Source of the DNA: Gerris lacustris
Lineage: Eukaryota > Arthropoda > Insecta > Hemiptera > Gerridae
Reading direction: 5' to 3'
Length of the DNA stretch: 64,000 bases
NCBI GenBank assembly: GCA_951217055.1
Contig: OX578276.1
Span: 118,490,979-118,554,978 of the forward strand
The position numbers were made by a program, and so were the translations under genes. Below are positions 35,787-47,773 of the stretch, piece by piece. Numbering within the stretch: the stretch's first letter is position 1; each line of letters starts with the position of its first letter. The notes below the pieces were generated by a model. That model was not told the DNA's origin, ran no database searches, and worked only from the letters and a program-made list of their open reading frames with translations.

Positions 35787-35835
35787 TATACAGGGTGGGA
35801 CAGATATTATAATATTACTAATTAAAGTACTAGAT

Positions 35836-37977
35836 TCATAGATATAAAGACTCATTAAAAGATATATCAATATTTTTGAAATCATTAAAATTAAGATACT
35901 TGAGGATAGAACTGAAACAATCCTGTAAAGAACCTTTTCTTAGATTAAAATTTTCAGAAACGAAGTTCAAAAGTTTTTCACCACTGTTTAATATCCTTTG
36001 CCTTTCTTTGATTCTATTAATCCTTTTAACTTTTGAGCAGATGATAGGTGCATACAAAGAGTTCGCATCATTTAAATACTCATTTGAGCTAATGATGTCA
36101 TTGTTCCAAGCTAAGTCAAGGTAATCAATGAGTTCATGGTCATCTGCACACAAAATATCACAAAGAGAGATATTATTATGCAAAGATTTCTTCATAAGTT
36201 TTAGTTCAGTCTTACACCTTTTGTAAAGCTCCTCGTTGGTAATATCAGCACTGGAACATAATATGTTTTGGATATTAATATAGTTAGACCATCCAGCTAC
36301 AATGTACATAATTGCATAAGCATTAAAACTTTCCTTCAATTGAACATATTTTGGTTCTTCCACAATGTCCAAAGGAGATATTCCATCATTAGACTTTATA
36401 GTTACATCTGCTCCACTTTGTAGAAATAAGGTGACAATTTCTGAAATATTCACCTTGTCAATTATCTGCAAAGCTATATGTAAAGGTGTTTCACCATTAA
36501 AGTCTATGGCATTAACATTGGCACCAAGGTCCAATAACAAGGCAATATAAGAGAAAAATCTATCACTCTGAGTAGAATAAAAACCTGTATCTTTAGTAGC
36601 CTTGTGTAATGGTGTCCAACCTTCAGGTTCTCTACGGAAATTTATATCAGCTCCGTAGTCAACAAAAAGTTTTATGACATAACTTATTTCCTCATAATTA
36701 TTTACATAATTTAAGGCAACAAAAGTCATATTACCTAATAATTTATCATCCACACTATTGTTTAGAAGAATTTTCATCACACAATATTGTTTACACATTA
36801 TAGCTTTGTGGAAGGCAGTGAGACCAAAACGGTTCTGAATGTTAACATCAGAACCTTTTTCTACTAGTATAGAAGCGACTGAGCAAAGCAGACAAGGTTG
36901 TTTCTTTATATTAAGGTTTGGATTTGAGCAGTGAAATGGCCACTCAGACCGAGGCCACAGGGGACAAGAAACAGCACTTATAAGAGGTGTATCACCTAAT
37001 ACATTTTGGCAATTTACATCAGCACCCAGGTCAATTAGCTGTCTCACTATTTCATAATTAGCACTCTGCACGGCAATATGAAGAACACTTTCATTTCGAG
37101 AATTAACAATGTTAATGCATTCTTTTATGTTTTTAACACAAGTAAGAAATAAATCTACAATATTATAAAATTTATGTTTGAATGCAAAATGTAGAGGAGT
37201 GTCCCCAAAAGAGTCAGCAAAGCATATAGCACAATCTGAATAATTCAATAGCAAATGGATAATAGGAATACACTGTTTCTGAACAGCAATATGAAGGGGA
37301 GTACCACGTTTAGAATTGCAAGTAATATATGCATGATATTTAAGGAGAATTTCAACAGCCTTAGTATTCTCATCCCATACTGCTGTATGGAGAGGACTAA
37401 GACCATCACTATCAGTAATTTCTAAATTAGCTCCATTATTTATCAAAAATTCACTAAAAAAACTACTGTAATTTGCTGTGCCTTCTGATTTTATCCCACG
37501 TCCCAGGGTTCGTGATATCCATTTCAAACTTACTGCATAATGTAAAGGTGTCTTTCCACTCGCATTCCTTATATTAACATCTACCCCTGCCTTTAACAGG
37601 CATTCCAACATGGAGCTGTCAGCTTTTGAAAGAGCCCAGTATAAGAGACTACAACCATCTTCGTCTAAATTGTTTAAGTTTTCTCCAGGCAAAGACACTA
37701 AAAAGCTTACAATGCAAACCATTTCACGATGTATAGCTTCTTTAACTAGTCTAAAAACATCAATATCTGGTGATTTTAAATTTGACAAAGTTTTTTTTAC
37801 ATCGTCAATCCTTCCCTCCCGAATGGCTATATGAAGAGAAATTACTTCTTCAGACAATTTAGGATCATTGAGGTAGTCAGTTTTTTCATTTCTATAACAT
37901 TTGTAAAGTCCTGGTTTTTTATTTCCACAGTGATAGGTACAATTACACTGAATAGTCCACAAACTCATTTTCTGCAT
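35836..37977 (-). CDS. Ankyrin-repeat protein with PRANC-like C-terminus, 713 aa, uninterrupted
   Basis: ATG at 37,975-37,977 opens a single uninterrupted frame. Directly upstream the minus strand reads tttttatgtccag, a plausible 3' splice site, so a 5' UTR intron is possible. Residues about 100-520 hold roughly 11 ankyrin repeats (GKTPLHYAVSLKW, GLSPLHTAVWDENTKAVEIL, GDTPLHFAFKHKFYNIVDLF, GWTPLHKATKD, GETPLHIALQ). The final 160 residues fit a PRANC domain: RCKTELKLMKKSLHNNISL / CDIL, then LYAPIICSKVKRINRIKERQ / RIL, then an F-box-like end, LQDCFSSILKYLNFNDFKNI. PRANC proteins in Wolbachia, parasitoid wasps and poxviruses act as adaptors to SCF ubiquitin ligases; that role here is inference. 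There is no signal peptide or membrane segment. The N-terminus has Cys pairs (CNCTYHCG, KCYR). Ankyrin plus PRANC assignment is by motif reading. Confidence 0.85.
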   Translation of the reverse strand: MQKMSLWTIQCNCTYHCGNKKPGLYKCYRNEKTDYLNDPKLSEEVISLHIAIREGRIDDVKKTLSNLKSPDIDVFRLVKEAIHREMVCIVSFLVSLPGENLNNLDEDGCSLLYWALSKADSSMLECLLKAGVDVNIRNASGKTPLHYAVSLKWISRTLGRGIKSEGTANYSSFFSEFLINNGANLEITDSDGLSPLHTAVWDENTKAVEILLKYHAYITCNSKRGTPLHIAVQKQCIPIIHLLLNYSDCAICFADSFGDTPLHFAFKHKFYNIVDLFLTCVKNIKECINIVNSRNESVLHIAVQSANYEIVRQLIDLGADVNCQNVLGDTPLISAVSCPLWPRSEWPFHCSNPNLNIKKQPCLLCSVASILVEKGSDVNIQNRFGLTAFHKAIMCKQYCVMKILLNNSVDDKLLGNMTFVALNYVNNYEEISYVIKLFVDYGADINFRREPEGWTPLHKATKDTGFYSTQSDRFFSYIALLLDLGANVNAIDFNGETPLHIALQIIDKVNISEIVTLFLQSGADVTIKSNDGISPLDIVEEPKYVQLKESFNAYAIMYIVAGWSNYINIQNILCSSADITNEELYKRCKTELKLMKKSLHNNISLCDILCADDHELIDYLDLAWNNDIISSNEYLNDANSLYAPIICSKVKRINRIKERQRILNSGEKLLNFVSENFNLRKGSLQDCFSSILKYLNFNDFKNIDISFNESLYL

Positions 37978-38344
37978 CTGGACATAAAAATAAGAACCAT
38001 TACAACTATCATTGAATTAAATAAAATAAAACAGAAAAAATATAACTAAGTAAATATCTCATTCATGAAAGTGCAAATTAATACTAGGCGTCTTTATAAT
38101 AACATCAACACAACCCATTTTATTTTACCTTCTCTAAGCAATACATTGTCCAGAATCTTTAAGTCTGTCAGACCTAATTTAAATACATGCTTTTATATTT
38201 TCTTTTAAATTTTTATTTGTTGAACACATACGTTATAGATTAAGCTTTATTTAGAATAAGCTTTATTTAACTAGGTAATTTCAGTGTCACAGTCTGGCAT
38301 AGAAATTGAGAATGCTTGAAACATTTATATATATTATACATATA

Positions 38345-38512
<168 letters not shown>

Positions 38513-39447
38513 GGTGTCCCGGGTCAGGACCGACAAACTTTGGGATGTGATAGTACAGTTAATTTGGAGTAAAAAATGTTCTATAAACCATGGTCTTATT
38601 CTCATTTGTTTTCTAGCTATCTTATTTTTAACTTTTGTTTGTAAAACGTGACTTTGACTTAATAAATTGGCAATAACATTAGAAGTAATTAAGCTAGAAT
38701 GATAAATGATATACCACCTAAAAGAGCATGAAATATTCTTAAAGATAAACATCATTTCAGCTATTAAATTTCATTTTTAGTCACACGTTAATTCGTTAGA
38801 AGTTGAAAATAATAAAATTTAATTAAAAAAAGAAAATGTTAGAGCTTGTATAACTATTGTATTGTATTAGATAACTATGGGTGCAAAACTCCTTAAAGTT
38901 GGCGCATTTACTAAGCTTCAAAACGATACTATTAAATTTAAAATATTGCAACTTAAAGTATCCGAAATAGTGATGAAATTCCAAAAAAAACATGTCCTAC
39001 TGTAAGCTGAGATAGGGTTGGGGGGGAATGGGAAGTGCCCTGAAAATGCAAACGTCAGGTGATTTTTTTTAAGTTGCTCTAGTATAATAAAACGTTAAAG
39101 TCAGAGTTTAGTCATAGTACCCGTGTGGTACCAGTTATGGTACCAATGATACTACAGTCATTGTGAAGTCATAGCACCTGATGAATCTTATAATTATTAA
39201 GGGTGTAATCATTTATTTTTATAACTATAATTAATTATTTTTATAATTATTCTTTTATAATATTAATAGAATTAATTTTATAATATTCTTTGTAACATAA
39301 CCAAAATTGTAGTGTATTAATTGAATTATCTTATTACTTTGTTTAAAAAAAAAAAAAAAAAAAAAAAAACCATTAAAGATGAAATAGAAAAGTGTAATAA
39401 TAAAATAAATCGACCTTTTTTATTTATAATTAACACTTCTGTAATTA

Positions 39448-39535
39448 CTATAATAAATGTTCAAAATGGTGCCCCTCTTCATTAATACAGACCCGACATT
39501 TTTTAAGTACAGATTTGCTGCATTCAACACTTCCC
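39448..39535 (-). pseudogene. Transposase C-terminal fragment, left copy
   Basis: Minus strand reads LKKCRVCINEEGHHFEHLL and then TAG. This is the family-typical end of insect mariner-type (DUF4817-class) transposases, where the last residues are usually CI...GGHFEHLL. Only the last 28 or so codons before the palindrome centre remain. Confidence 0.75.
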
Positions 39536-39569
39536 TAATAGGTGCATTGGAAGAGTAGAACCGGTTGCT

Positions 39570-39792
39570 TGGCCACCCAGGTCACCAGACATTACACCAT
39601 TAGATTTCTGTTTGGGGGGGATGGATGAAAGATTTGGGGTTTAGAATACCGGTTAACAGTCAAGAGGAGCTAATTAACAGGATACAAGCAGCTAGACCAA
39701 AAGGCGACTCCCATAAAATGAAGCAAATCTCGACTTAAAAATTGTGGACGTGTATGAATGAAGGAGGGCACCATTTTGAACATTTATTTTAG
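39570..39792 (+). pseudogene. Transposase C-terminal fragment, right copy
   Basis: WPPRSPDITPLDFCL carries the third acidic residue of the DDE/D triad in its usual setting. Stops and frameshifts follow, then MNEGGHHFEHLF and TAG. Mirror image of the left fragment but longer, so the two halves of the palindrome were cut at different points. Confidence 0.75.
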
Positions 39793-39872
39793 TAATTACA
39801 GAAGTGTTAATTATAAATAAAAAAAAAAAGTCGGTTTATTTTATTATTACACTTTTCTATTTCATCTTTAAT

Positions 39873-39925
<53 letters not shown>

Positions 39926-41273
39926 GTAATAAGATAATTCAATTAATACAGTACAATTTTGGTTATGTTACAAAGAATATTATTATAAAAATAATTAATT
40001 ATAGTAATAAAAATAAATGATTACACCCTTAATAATTATAAGATTCATCAGGTGCTATGACTTTACAATGACAGTAGTATCATTGGTACCATGACTGGTA
40101 CCACACGGGGACTGTGACTAAACTCTGACTTTAACGTTTTATTATACTAGAGCAACTTAAAAAAAAAGAAAAAAAATCACCCGACGTTTGCATTTTCAGG
40201 GCACTTCCCATTCCCCCCCAACCCTATCTCAGCTTACAGTAGGACATGTTTTTTTTGGAATTTCATCACTATTTCGGATACTTTAAGTTGCAATATTTTA
40301 AATTTAATAGTATCGTTTTGAAGCTTAGTAAATGCGCCAACTTTAAGGAGTTTTGCACCCATAGTTATCTAATACAATACAATAGTTATACAAGCTCTAA
40401 CATTTTCTTTTTTTAATTAAATTTTATTATTTTCAACTTCTAACGAATTAACGTGTGACTAAAAATGAAATTTAATAGCTGAAATGATGTTTATCTTTAA
40501 GAATATTTCATGCTCTTTTAGGTGGTATATCATTTATCATTCTAGCTTAATTACTTCCAATGATATTGCCAATTTATTAAGTCAAAGTCACGTTTTACAA
40601 AAAAAAAGTTAAAAATAAGATAGCTAGAAAACAAATGAGAATAGGACCATGGTTTATAGAACTTTTTTTTACTCCAAATTAACTGTACTATTACATCCCA
40701 AAGTTTGTCGGTCCTGACCCGGGACACCCTGTATATATATATATAAAATTGCACTTTTTACACAAAAAAACGATACGACCATCTCCACTTTTTATTAGGC
40801 TGTGGAGGGTTTGGAGGTGCATCTAATGTCACATTAGATATTTCCTAAAATTTCTTTTGGCAGTAATAATGAATTCGTTTCCTAATGAATGCAGTAAGAA
40901 CCAATATAATAATAAATTAAATCAACTAAACAATCAAAAATTGATTGAAAAAATCAGGCATCCATTGTAAAATATTTTAAATAATATCTGGCATAAATAT
41001 TTTTTTAAAAAGTACTAAGTAAATAAATTAAATCATAAATATTAAGTAGTAAATATGTAATAGAATATTGTCAGAAGTTATGAAATATTACTGTTACTTA
41101 CTTGAGTAGACAGGTAGGGTCTCACAGACCCAATGGTGATTATCATGTAAACATGTAAGGTTTCACTTGAAGGATAGAAAGGAACAAAAATACAAACATT
41201 CCTTATCAAGTGTTTTACCATTTAGAGTGACAGAGTGGGTCTGACAGAACCGACCAGTGCACTACAGGGTTAA

Positions 41274-41910
41274 AGCCTCGTCCAGATTGCCGAACCGAAC
41301 AGAGAAACGAGCCGAGCATTTGTGTCTGCGCAGGCGCCAAATGATCAAACTATTGTTCGGCACTCTGATCCGGTTGTTGTCGGTTTTTTGACGAAACATC
41401 AAAGGTATGCTCGGTTCGGCCTGTTGGTAGTGTGGACGGACACACAAAACGAGCCAAGCAGGCGTGAACGTGAACCTTCTCTAATTAAAACAATTTACTT
41501 ACATAAATAAACAAAAAAAATTGATTAATTTATTGTTTTTATTTTTTTAATCCTTTATTTTAAATAAATCCTTATTTATGCCTTTTATCAATTTTTTAAA
41601 ATCCTTTTATTTCGAACCTTTTGAATTTTTTTACATTATTTATATTAGCAAACGCCGCTAAAATTTTCGGTAAAACTGAAGATTTTCTTATAATATTATT
41701 CATTCTATACACAATCATCATCAGAAAAGTATTTATTAAAATAATATTTCATGAAAACAGATGACAGATATTTGTGTTCGGCCGTTTGTTGTGGATCGTC
41801 CTGATTTCGGCCTCTCCGATGTTCGGCTCGGGGTGTTTAAATTGACACTAGAACGCCGAACCGAACCTTCGGCTCGTTTCCCGTGTTCAGATCGGCAGTC
41901 TGGATGAGGC
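41274..41910. mobile_element. Inverted-repeat element (AGCCTCGTCCAGA ends) at TTAA
   Basis: The left end agcctcgtccagattgccga and the right end tcggcagtctggatgaggc are inverted, with TTAA at 41,270-41,273 and 41,911-41,914. Subterminal stretches are rich in gccgaaccgaac and its complement. The left TTAA is also the right-hand TTAA of the older piggyBac-like element. The ends resemble those of the GCGTCCACAC foldback at 18,930. Confidence 0.8.
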
Positions 41911-42618
41911 TTAAATTGTTACCCATTTAATATTTATTGATGTGTAATGTATTAATAATGCATATAAAAATATAATTAATGAAATGATATAAATAAAAAT
42001 TATACATACTCAACATACATAATTAAACTATTTATTCATTTAAATAGATATTTGTATCGTGATTGCTTCAAAACATACTCTAACTGTGTACATAATGTAA
42101 TAACTCAAATAAAGTGGTTGTAAAATAGTTTAATAATTAGTAAAGTTACCTTTATTTTATTTTATTTGTCTGTTATTTTCTATAAACTGTATTGTTTTTG
42201 TTTTGTTATCGTTATCAGTTTCATTTCAGGTTGTACTGTTTTAACAAATTTGCGTGATGTAAACTTCAAAATTTTCCCCAGTAATGTCCGATAATAAGTT
42301 AAAACTGACACATACTCAAGAAAAACAGAAAATATATTTGATTTCTTATAAGATAAATTAAAGAGAAAAAGAAAAACATTCCGGTTGTAGTTCCTCCAAA
42401 TGGGTGTAACCCCCACCCTAGGAGATCTCCCATATGTGAAATAATTCTACAGTTTAGTTTGTACGATGAGTTATGACTTTTGTCGTCACGGGAAAATCCG
42501 AAAAATTAAGGTGGTGAGCCAATGAGAGTTCAGGATTTTGAATTCTAGAAGCTCAGACCAACCTAGCAAACAAAAATGCCTCTAGCACCACCCTGTCCAC
42601 ACCAAAGGCCTACAGCCA

Positions 42619-42877
42619 GCACCAAAGTAGAGTTAGTGCGTTGACAGCGCGGGAAAAACTAGCAAATGGGGAGGGTAGCCAATGAGAGCTCGAAATTTTC
42701 CCGTACAAAAGGTCGGGCCAACAAGGCAACGATAAATGCATCTAGTGGAGGGGAGAGGCCCCGTAACCACAGACCTAGTGGCTTTATTTTTTTTGCCTCA
42801 GAGAGGTTGGCCGGGTTGGCCTATCTGTGTGTCACTTGATTTCCCGCGCTGTCAACGCACTAACTCTATTTTGGTGC
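42619..42877. mobile_element. Element with 38-bp near-perfect terminal inverted repeats
   Basis: 42,619-42,656 begins gcaccaaagtagagttagtg and runs through gttgacagcgcgggaaa. 42,840-42,877 is the inverted copy with one mismatch (caccaaaatag). Just before it, 42,490-42,600 resembles the interior 42,661-42,760 (ccaatgagagttcaggattt versus ccaatgagagctcgaaattt), so part of the element is duplicated in tandem. No ORF of note. Confidence 0.75.
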
Positions 42878-43101
42878 AGATTTTTTTTTGTAGTGGCTTT
42901 ATTTTTTTCTTTATTTATAGGTTTGCAAATTTAAGTGTCAAAAGTCCCAACTCAATATGTGGATACCGTAGTCTATTGATTATTATCCTTTATTTTGGTT
43001 TTACAAATTTATATACAAAGAAGGTTTATATTATACTACCTTCGTTCGGGTGATTGGGGGGAGGGGGGTATAAGGGAAAGGAAAGGGGGAATCGAAATTA
43101 A

Positions 43102-44077
43102 CCCTGCAGTGCACGGGTGAAAAAAAATCACACCAGTGCGCGGGTTGGGTCTGTCAGACCCAATATTTAAAAAAAATTTAAGATGGTTTATTATTTAAAT
43201 ATTTTTATTTTTTATTTTTTATAGTATAGAAATAATCTGTATTTAATAGTAAAAAAATATAAAATGCAATATATCAATAAAATGACATTAGAAAAAAAAA
43301 AATATTTTTTTTTATGACAATTATTTTTTTAATTTTTACCGTCCAACATGAAAAAAAAATATATTAAAAAAAATTAAAAGAATTTTGAAAAAGTAATTTT
43401 CATTTATCAATATAGGAACTTAATACGATCAAAAAATTTCAATTCCAGTCCTGGCATATAAATTGCGAATGCTCTAAGCATATATATATATTGCACTTTT
43501 TGCAAGAATAACGAAATTTTCGGTCAGTGCAAATTGAACATCCCCCCCCCCTTTATTAGGCACTTGAGGTTTGGAAGGCACAGCTTTAATCCCAAGAATT
43601 ATTTTCCCGGTAATTCTAAAAAAAATTCCCGACATTCTATAACATTCCTGCCAGGAGAGTAATCGTAATATTTTTTCTCCCTTTATAAAAAGTTAAATAC
43701 TAAATTAACGATAGAAAATAATCAGTCATTATAAATACTTTGTACAATACCTGAAATTAATATTAAATAAAGTTCAAGTAAATAAAATTAAAATCTAGAG
43801 AGTTATCAATGAATATATATAATAAAATGTTGTTACGAGTTATAAAAAAATACTTACACGAGTGCACGGGTTGGGTCTCACAGACCCAGGGGTAATTTTG
43901 AGGTAAAAAAATAGACAGAAAGAAATTATGTGAATTGTTCAAAATGTGGTTCTGAACTGAGGAAGGTTTGACTTGAAGGTATAGGAAGGGATGGTGTTAT
44001 ACGAACCTCCCTTATCAGTGTTTTGCTAATGAGTGTGACACCCTGGGTCTCACAGACCCGACCCGTGCACTGCAGGG
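43102..44077. mobile_element. piggyBac-like non-autonomous element, intact ends
   Basis: The left end CCCTGCAGTGCACGGGT and right end ACCCGTGCACTGCAGGG are exact 17-bp inverted repeats flanked by TTAA (43,098-43,101 and 44,078-44,081). The subterminal palindrome gggtctgtcagaccc and variants (gggtctcacagaccc) occur near both ends and again at about 43,872. The interior is AT-rich and non-coding. It is the same family as 38,115-41,269. Confidence 0.9.
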
Positions 44078-44081
44078 TTAA

Positions 44082-47000
44082 ATACAATTATGATTATGGT
44101 ATTCTGGTGAACTCTTTAATTTGATTAGAAACTGTAATACAATCGAGAAAATTATGCGATTATTGCAAAATAAATTTAGTAACCGACAGCTGTATAATAA
44201 CAAAAACTAAATTATTCCAAATAAATTATTTTATGTTAATATCACGGAGAAAGACGTCGTGAGTTTGAAAATATTTTAGGAATAAATGAGACTTAAACCA
44301 ACATTCGCAAAAACATCGATCCCCCCCCCTAAACATTTTGTAAGAACTTCCTCTTTTTGAACGCTTTTATTTTAACCAACAAATCTTGTAACTTAGATTT
44401 GACCCGCTTCCCGACCAAGAAAGCTGTAGCTTGCATAGATTATGCATTTCTGATGACAATACAATAATCAGTCATTAATTTTACAAACACGTTTGTGCCG
44501 ATAAATCACTATATTTTCACGGTAAAATTTAAACAAACCCCAGTGAGAGGTAAGTGAGGTTATTCCATTTAAATTAAATGACAAATATTTTGTAGGGTAA
44601 AGAGAGCTCGGTTAGAACACTACTTTCCTTGAATTGTTTTTTCTCGCATTTAAAAAATGGTGGATGAGACTACGGATTTTTTTCAAATTGCCAAGGGAGG
44701 ATTTGCCTCTTCTATATCTATAGATTCTCAGGCAGACAAAAAATTGCCTAGAGGCAATTTACTATTATTTAGTCGGAATGCAATCAGTGGAGTAGAGTCG
44801 AAGAAGCATACCTGTAAATTGATGTATAAGGAAGTTAGCTTCCACTTGAATGACATCTTTTCGGATTAATAAGAATTCTAAAATCAGCCACTTTGACTCA
44901 AGATGCCAGGCTTTATTCACTTTAAAAGTTACCTCATTAACCCTATTTTTTAAATCAGCTAGGGAAAGCTCTCATGTAGATAAGAAAAAAGTACAGACCA
45001 CATACAACCTGATAGGATTTTTGATTTGTTTATCTACGATTGATACAAAATATAAACATTATATCTCTGTTTAGATGCATAGAAAGTGATTCTTTTCGTG
45101 GCTGTATTCATTGCGCAATCATAATGAGGTGAAGAATTCCTCATTTCTTCCGCCCTAGGTCAGAAAAAAGAGGAATTCTTCACCTTTACGCACAATTAGT
45201 GAGTTTGTTTACATTCTAATTTGCTGTTTGTTTACTTAAAGTAACTGTTTATATTGAGTTTTAGAGAAACAATGAGTGATTTAAGTAATTATGAAGAAAA
45301 TGATAATTATACCCCTTCCGAAATAATTAATTCGGCACAAAATACAACTAATGAATTAATATAATCTTAATCAAAAGAGAAATAGGTAATTACATACAGG
45401 AAGTTAATTAAACAAATTTTTTCTGTATTTATATTTATTATTAAAATCCACATTTGTAGATAAAGTACAGTACGCAACTCGTGAGAAAACTGCATTTTGC
45501 TTTGCTCGTGTGGTTTTACTGCCCTCGCTCTCGTGCAAACTTCACACTCGCATACAAAATGCTACTTCCACACTAGACACGTAATGTACTAATTATGCAA
45601 TTTTCTCAGAGCTGTATTGGCTAAATAAGTAAAATAGCAAAAACTGAAGTCATTATTTTGAAAATCATCAGCTTCAATTCTGTACAGAATGACTTTTTAG
45701 TATCAAAAAATGAGATCTATGATCCAGATGCAGGCGATAGAGGTGATGATTATTTGATATTTTGTTTTAACTCTTCAAGCACCAGACTGTACTGAATTCA
45801 GCAATAATCGGGAGTTCCGATTTTTAAACTAAGTGAGGTTTATAGTTTTTTCCAAGTGCTATTATTTCTTGGCTGACCTTTACAAAACCTTAAAATTTGG
45901 AGTGTCACTTCACCACCATAACAATCTTATTAAACTAGAGGATTTTATTATCTCCTTAAGATGAAAGACATTTGTTAAAAAATTAGCATTTTCATCTAAA
46001 TTAATAAGGAAGGATTCAAAACACCAGATCCAATTTCATATTTAGAAGTGTATAATTTTTTTTTCAGTTTTAATCTTGCATTTTTTCCTGGTTGAAGAAA
46101 AAGTAAAGGGTTACAGAGGGTGGTGACAGATAGCCATAATACCAATGCCTTTATCACTACTCTCAATAAATAAATAAACAAAACGAGAAAAATATGCTAT
46201 TTACACGTTTATTATAAAATACATCATAGTCATGTTTTTTAAGAAATTTCATAACCTTTTTAAGACAATGATTAAACAAATGATCTACTTTTTAATTTCA
46301 CTTTATTTAAGTAAGTTATACTTAATATTTACACACATAATTATGTCCTAAGAGTAAAAATTACAATTGAAATAAACTCAAGATATAAGGTACCTCTACA
46401 ACACATCACTAGAAAATAAACTTAATAAAGAAGAAAAATATATTTTGTGCACCAAGATAAATAGTGTCAAAATAAACCATTTACAATCAACACTACTTTA
46501 ATTTACAAAAATTATCGTTTGTTCAGACAAAAGTATGTAAGGGGGATATAAGTAATCTATAATTTTCACGGGAGGAAAAAACTTAATTCCGGCAGTTTTA
46601 TTTTGTCATGAAATATTATATTTTAACAACTTAGAAATGATTATTTGTCATTAATTTTAAATTAAGATTAAAAATAATAATAGTAATAAAAGATTATAAA
46701 TAACAAGTTAGGGTGAAGCAAGCGTTTCACCTTATACATTTAGAAACCGTCTTCTTCGTTAATCAGATAACTATGGACCCAATAACCAGCCACCATTTAT
46801 TTTTATAATTTCTACAACTCCCTTGGTCAATGTTATTTTTTAATTTATTGTTCCCACTTTATCATCAAGAACTTAACTACTTAATAATAATCAAACAAAT
46901 CAAATTTATAAAAAAGAGGAGGAAGAGAACACTTTTACAATAAAATTATATTGGTTTGAAAAATTCTAATATACAAAATTAAGTATATATGTATGTATAT

Positions 47001-47773
47001 ATATATCCGATTGCCACTGCAAAATGATTTGATTAAATTTGGGATTAAAGTATTTATATATTTATTGGAGTATTTTTAATTTGATTATCTAAAAGATGAA
47101 AAAACCTTTAGGTAATTCAACATTTATTATTACTTTTTATGATTACTATTAATTATTAAAAACTTTAAGACTTTATAAAATGAGTAATATTAAACTTTTC
47201 TAGTAATTTACAAGAGCAAAGTTATATACTTCAGAATAAGATCATGAAGAATACAACAATGTTGTCTACATAATTTAGAAAAAAGTATTTCACACCATAT
47301 AGTGAAACATATGAGGGTACCAACTATTTTAGTAATTGTGCAGTGCAGACGTTTCAATAGATAATGCAAAATACAGAAGCTGAATATTAGATTACATTTA
47401 TATAATAATTGATTCAAGGAGCTCAAAAATTATCCTACATTTTTATGTTAAAAAGTGATAAGTTAAACCCTTATACTAACTACTATAAATACACTTATGT
47501 TATAAATAGATTTTTTTTTAATCAATAAATCCCTAATTATTTGGTCAAAACTTTTACAGTGACATTCATAACTAAACACTATTCATAATTATATCAAGCT
47601 ATGAAATAGGTGCACATTTATTTAATTTTTATATATAAATAAATAATCTTAGTTAAATGCCTCCAGGCCTAAAGTTAACGTAATGAAACCTTAAGAGTCA
47701 AATAGATTAAATTTAACAATTGTTAACAATGGTTTGATCAGTCAAAGTGTGAATTGCTTTCCTGTGGACAGAT
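44082..47773. other. Intergenic region and 3' flank of the B52 gene
   Basis: No gene recognised. 44,385-44,640 is a third copy of the repeat at 4,867/5,477 (gacccgcttcccgaccaaga). 45,127-45,185 is a perfect 16-bp inverted repeat (aggtgaagaattcctc / gaggaattcttcacct). A 30-codon ORF at about 45,271 (MSDLSNYEENDNYTPSEII) has no recognised relatives. The B52 3' UTR must begin at 47,773 and run leftward; TTTATT at about 46,205 (AATAAA on the minus strand) is one of several possible poly(A) signals. Confidence 0.4.

Larger units (their letters stand above)
38513..40733. mobile_element. 2.2-kb palindrome: head-to-head dimer of mariner-type transposon 3' halves
   Basis: The left arm (38,513 to about 39,480) begins cagggtgtcccgggtcagga. 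The right arm (about 39,763 to 40,733) is its inverted copy and ends tcctgacccgggacaccctg. Both are flanked by TA. Arms of about 970 bp are nearly identical by eye, including a long A/T homopolymer in each. The roughly 280-bp centre and the inner ends of the arms encode C-terminal transposase pieces that read outward on opposite strands. The whole can fold into one long hairpin. See the two pseudogene entries and the findings. Confidence 0.9.
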
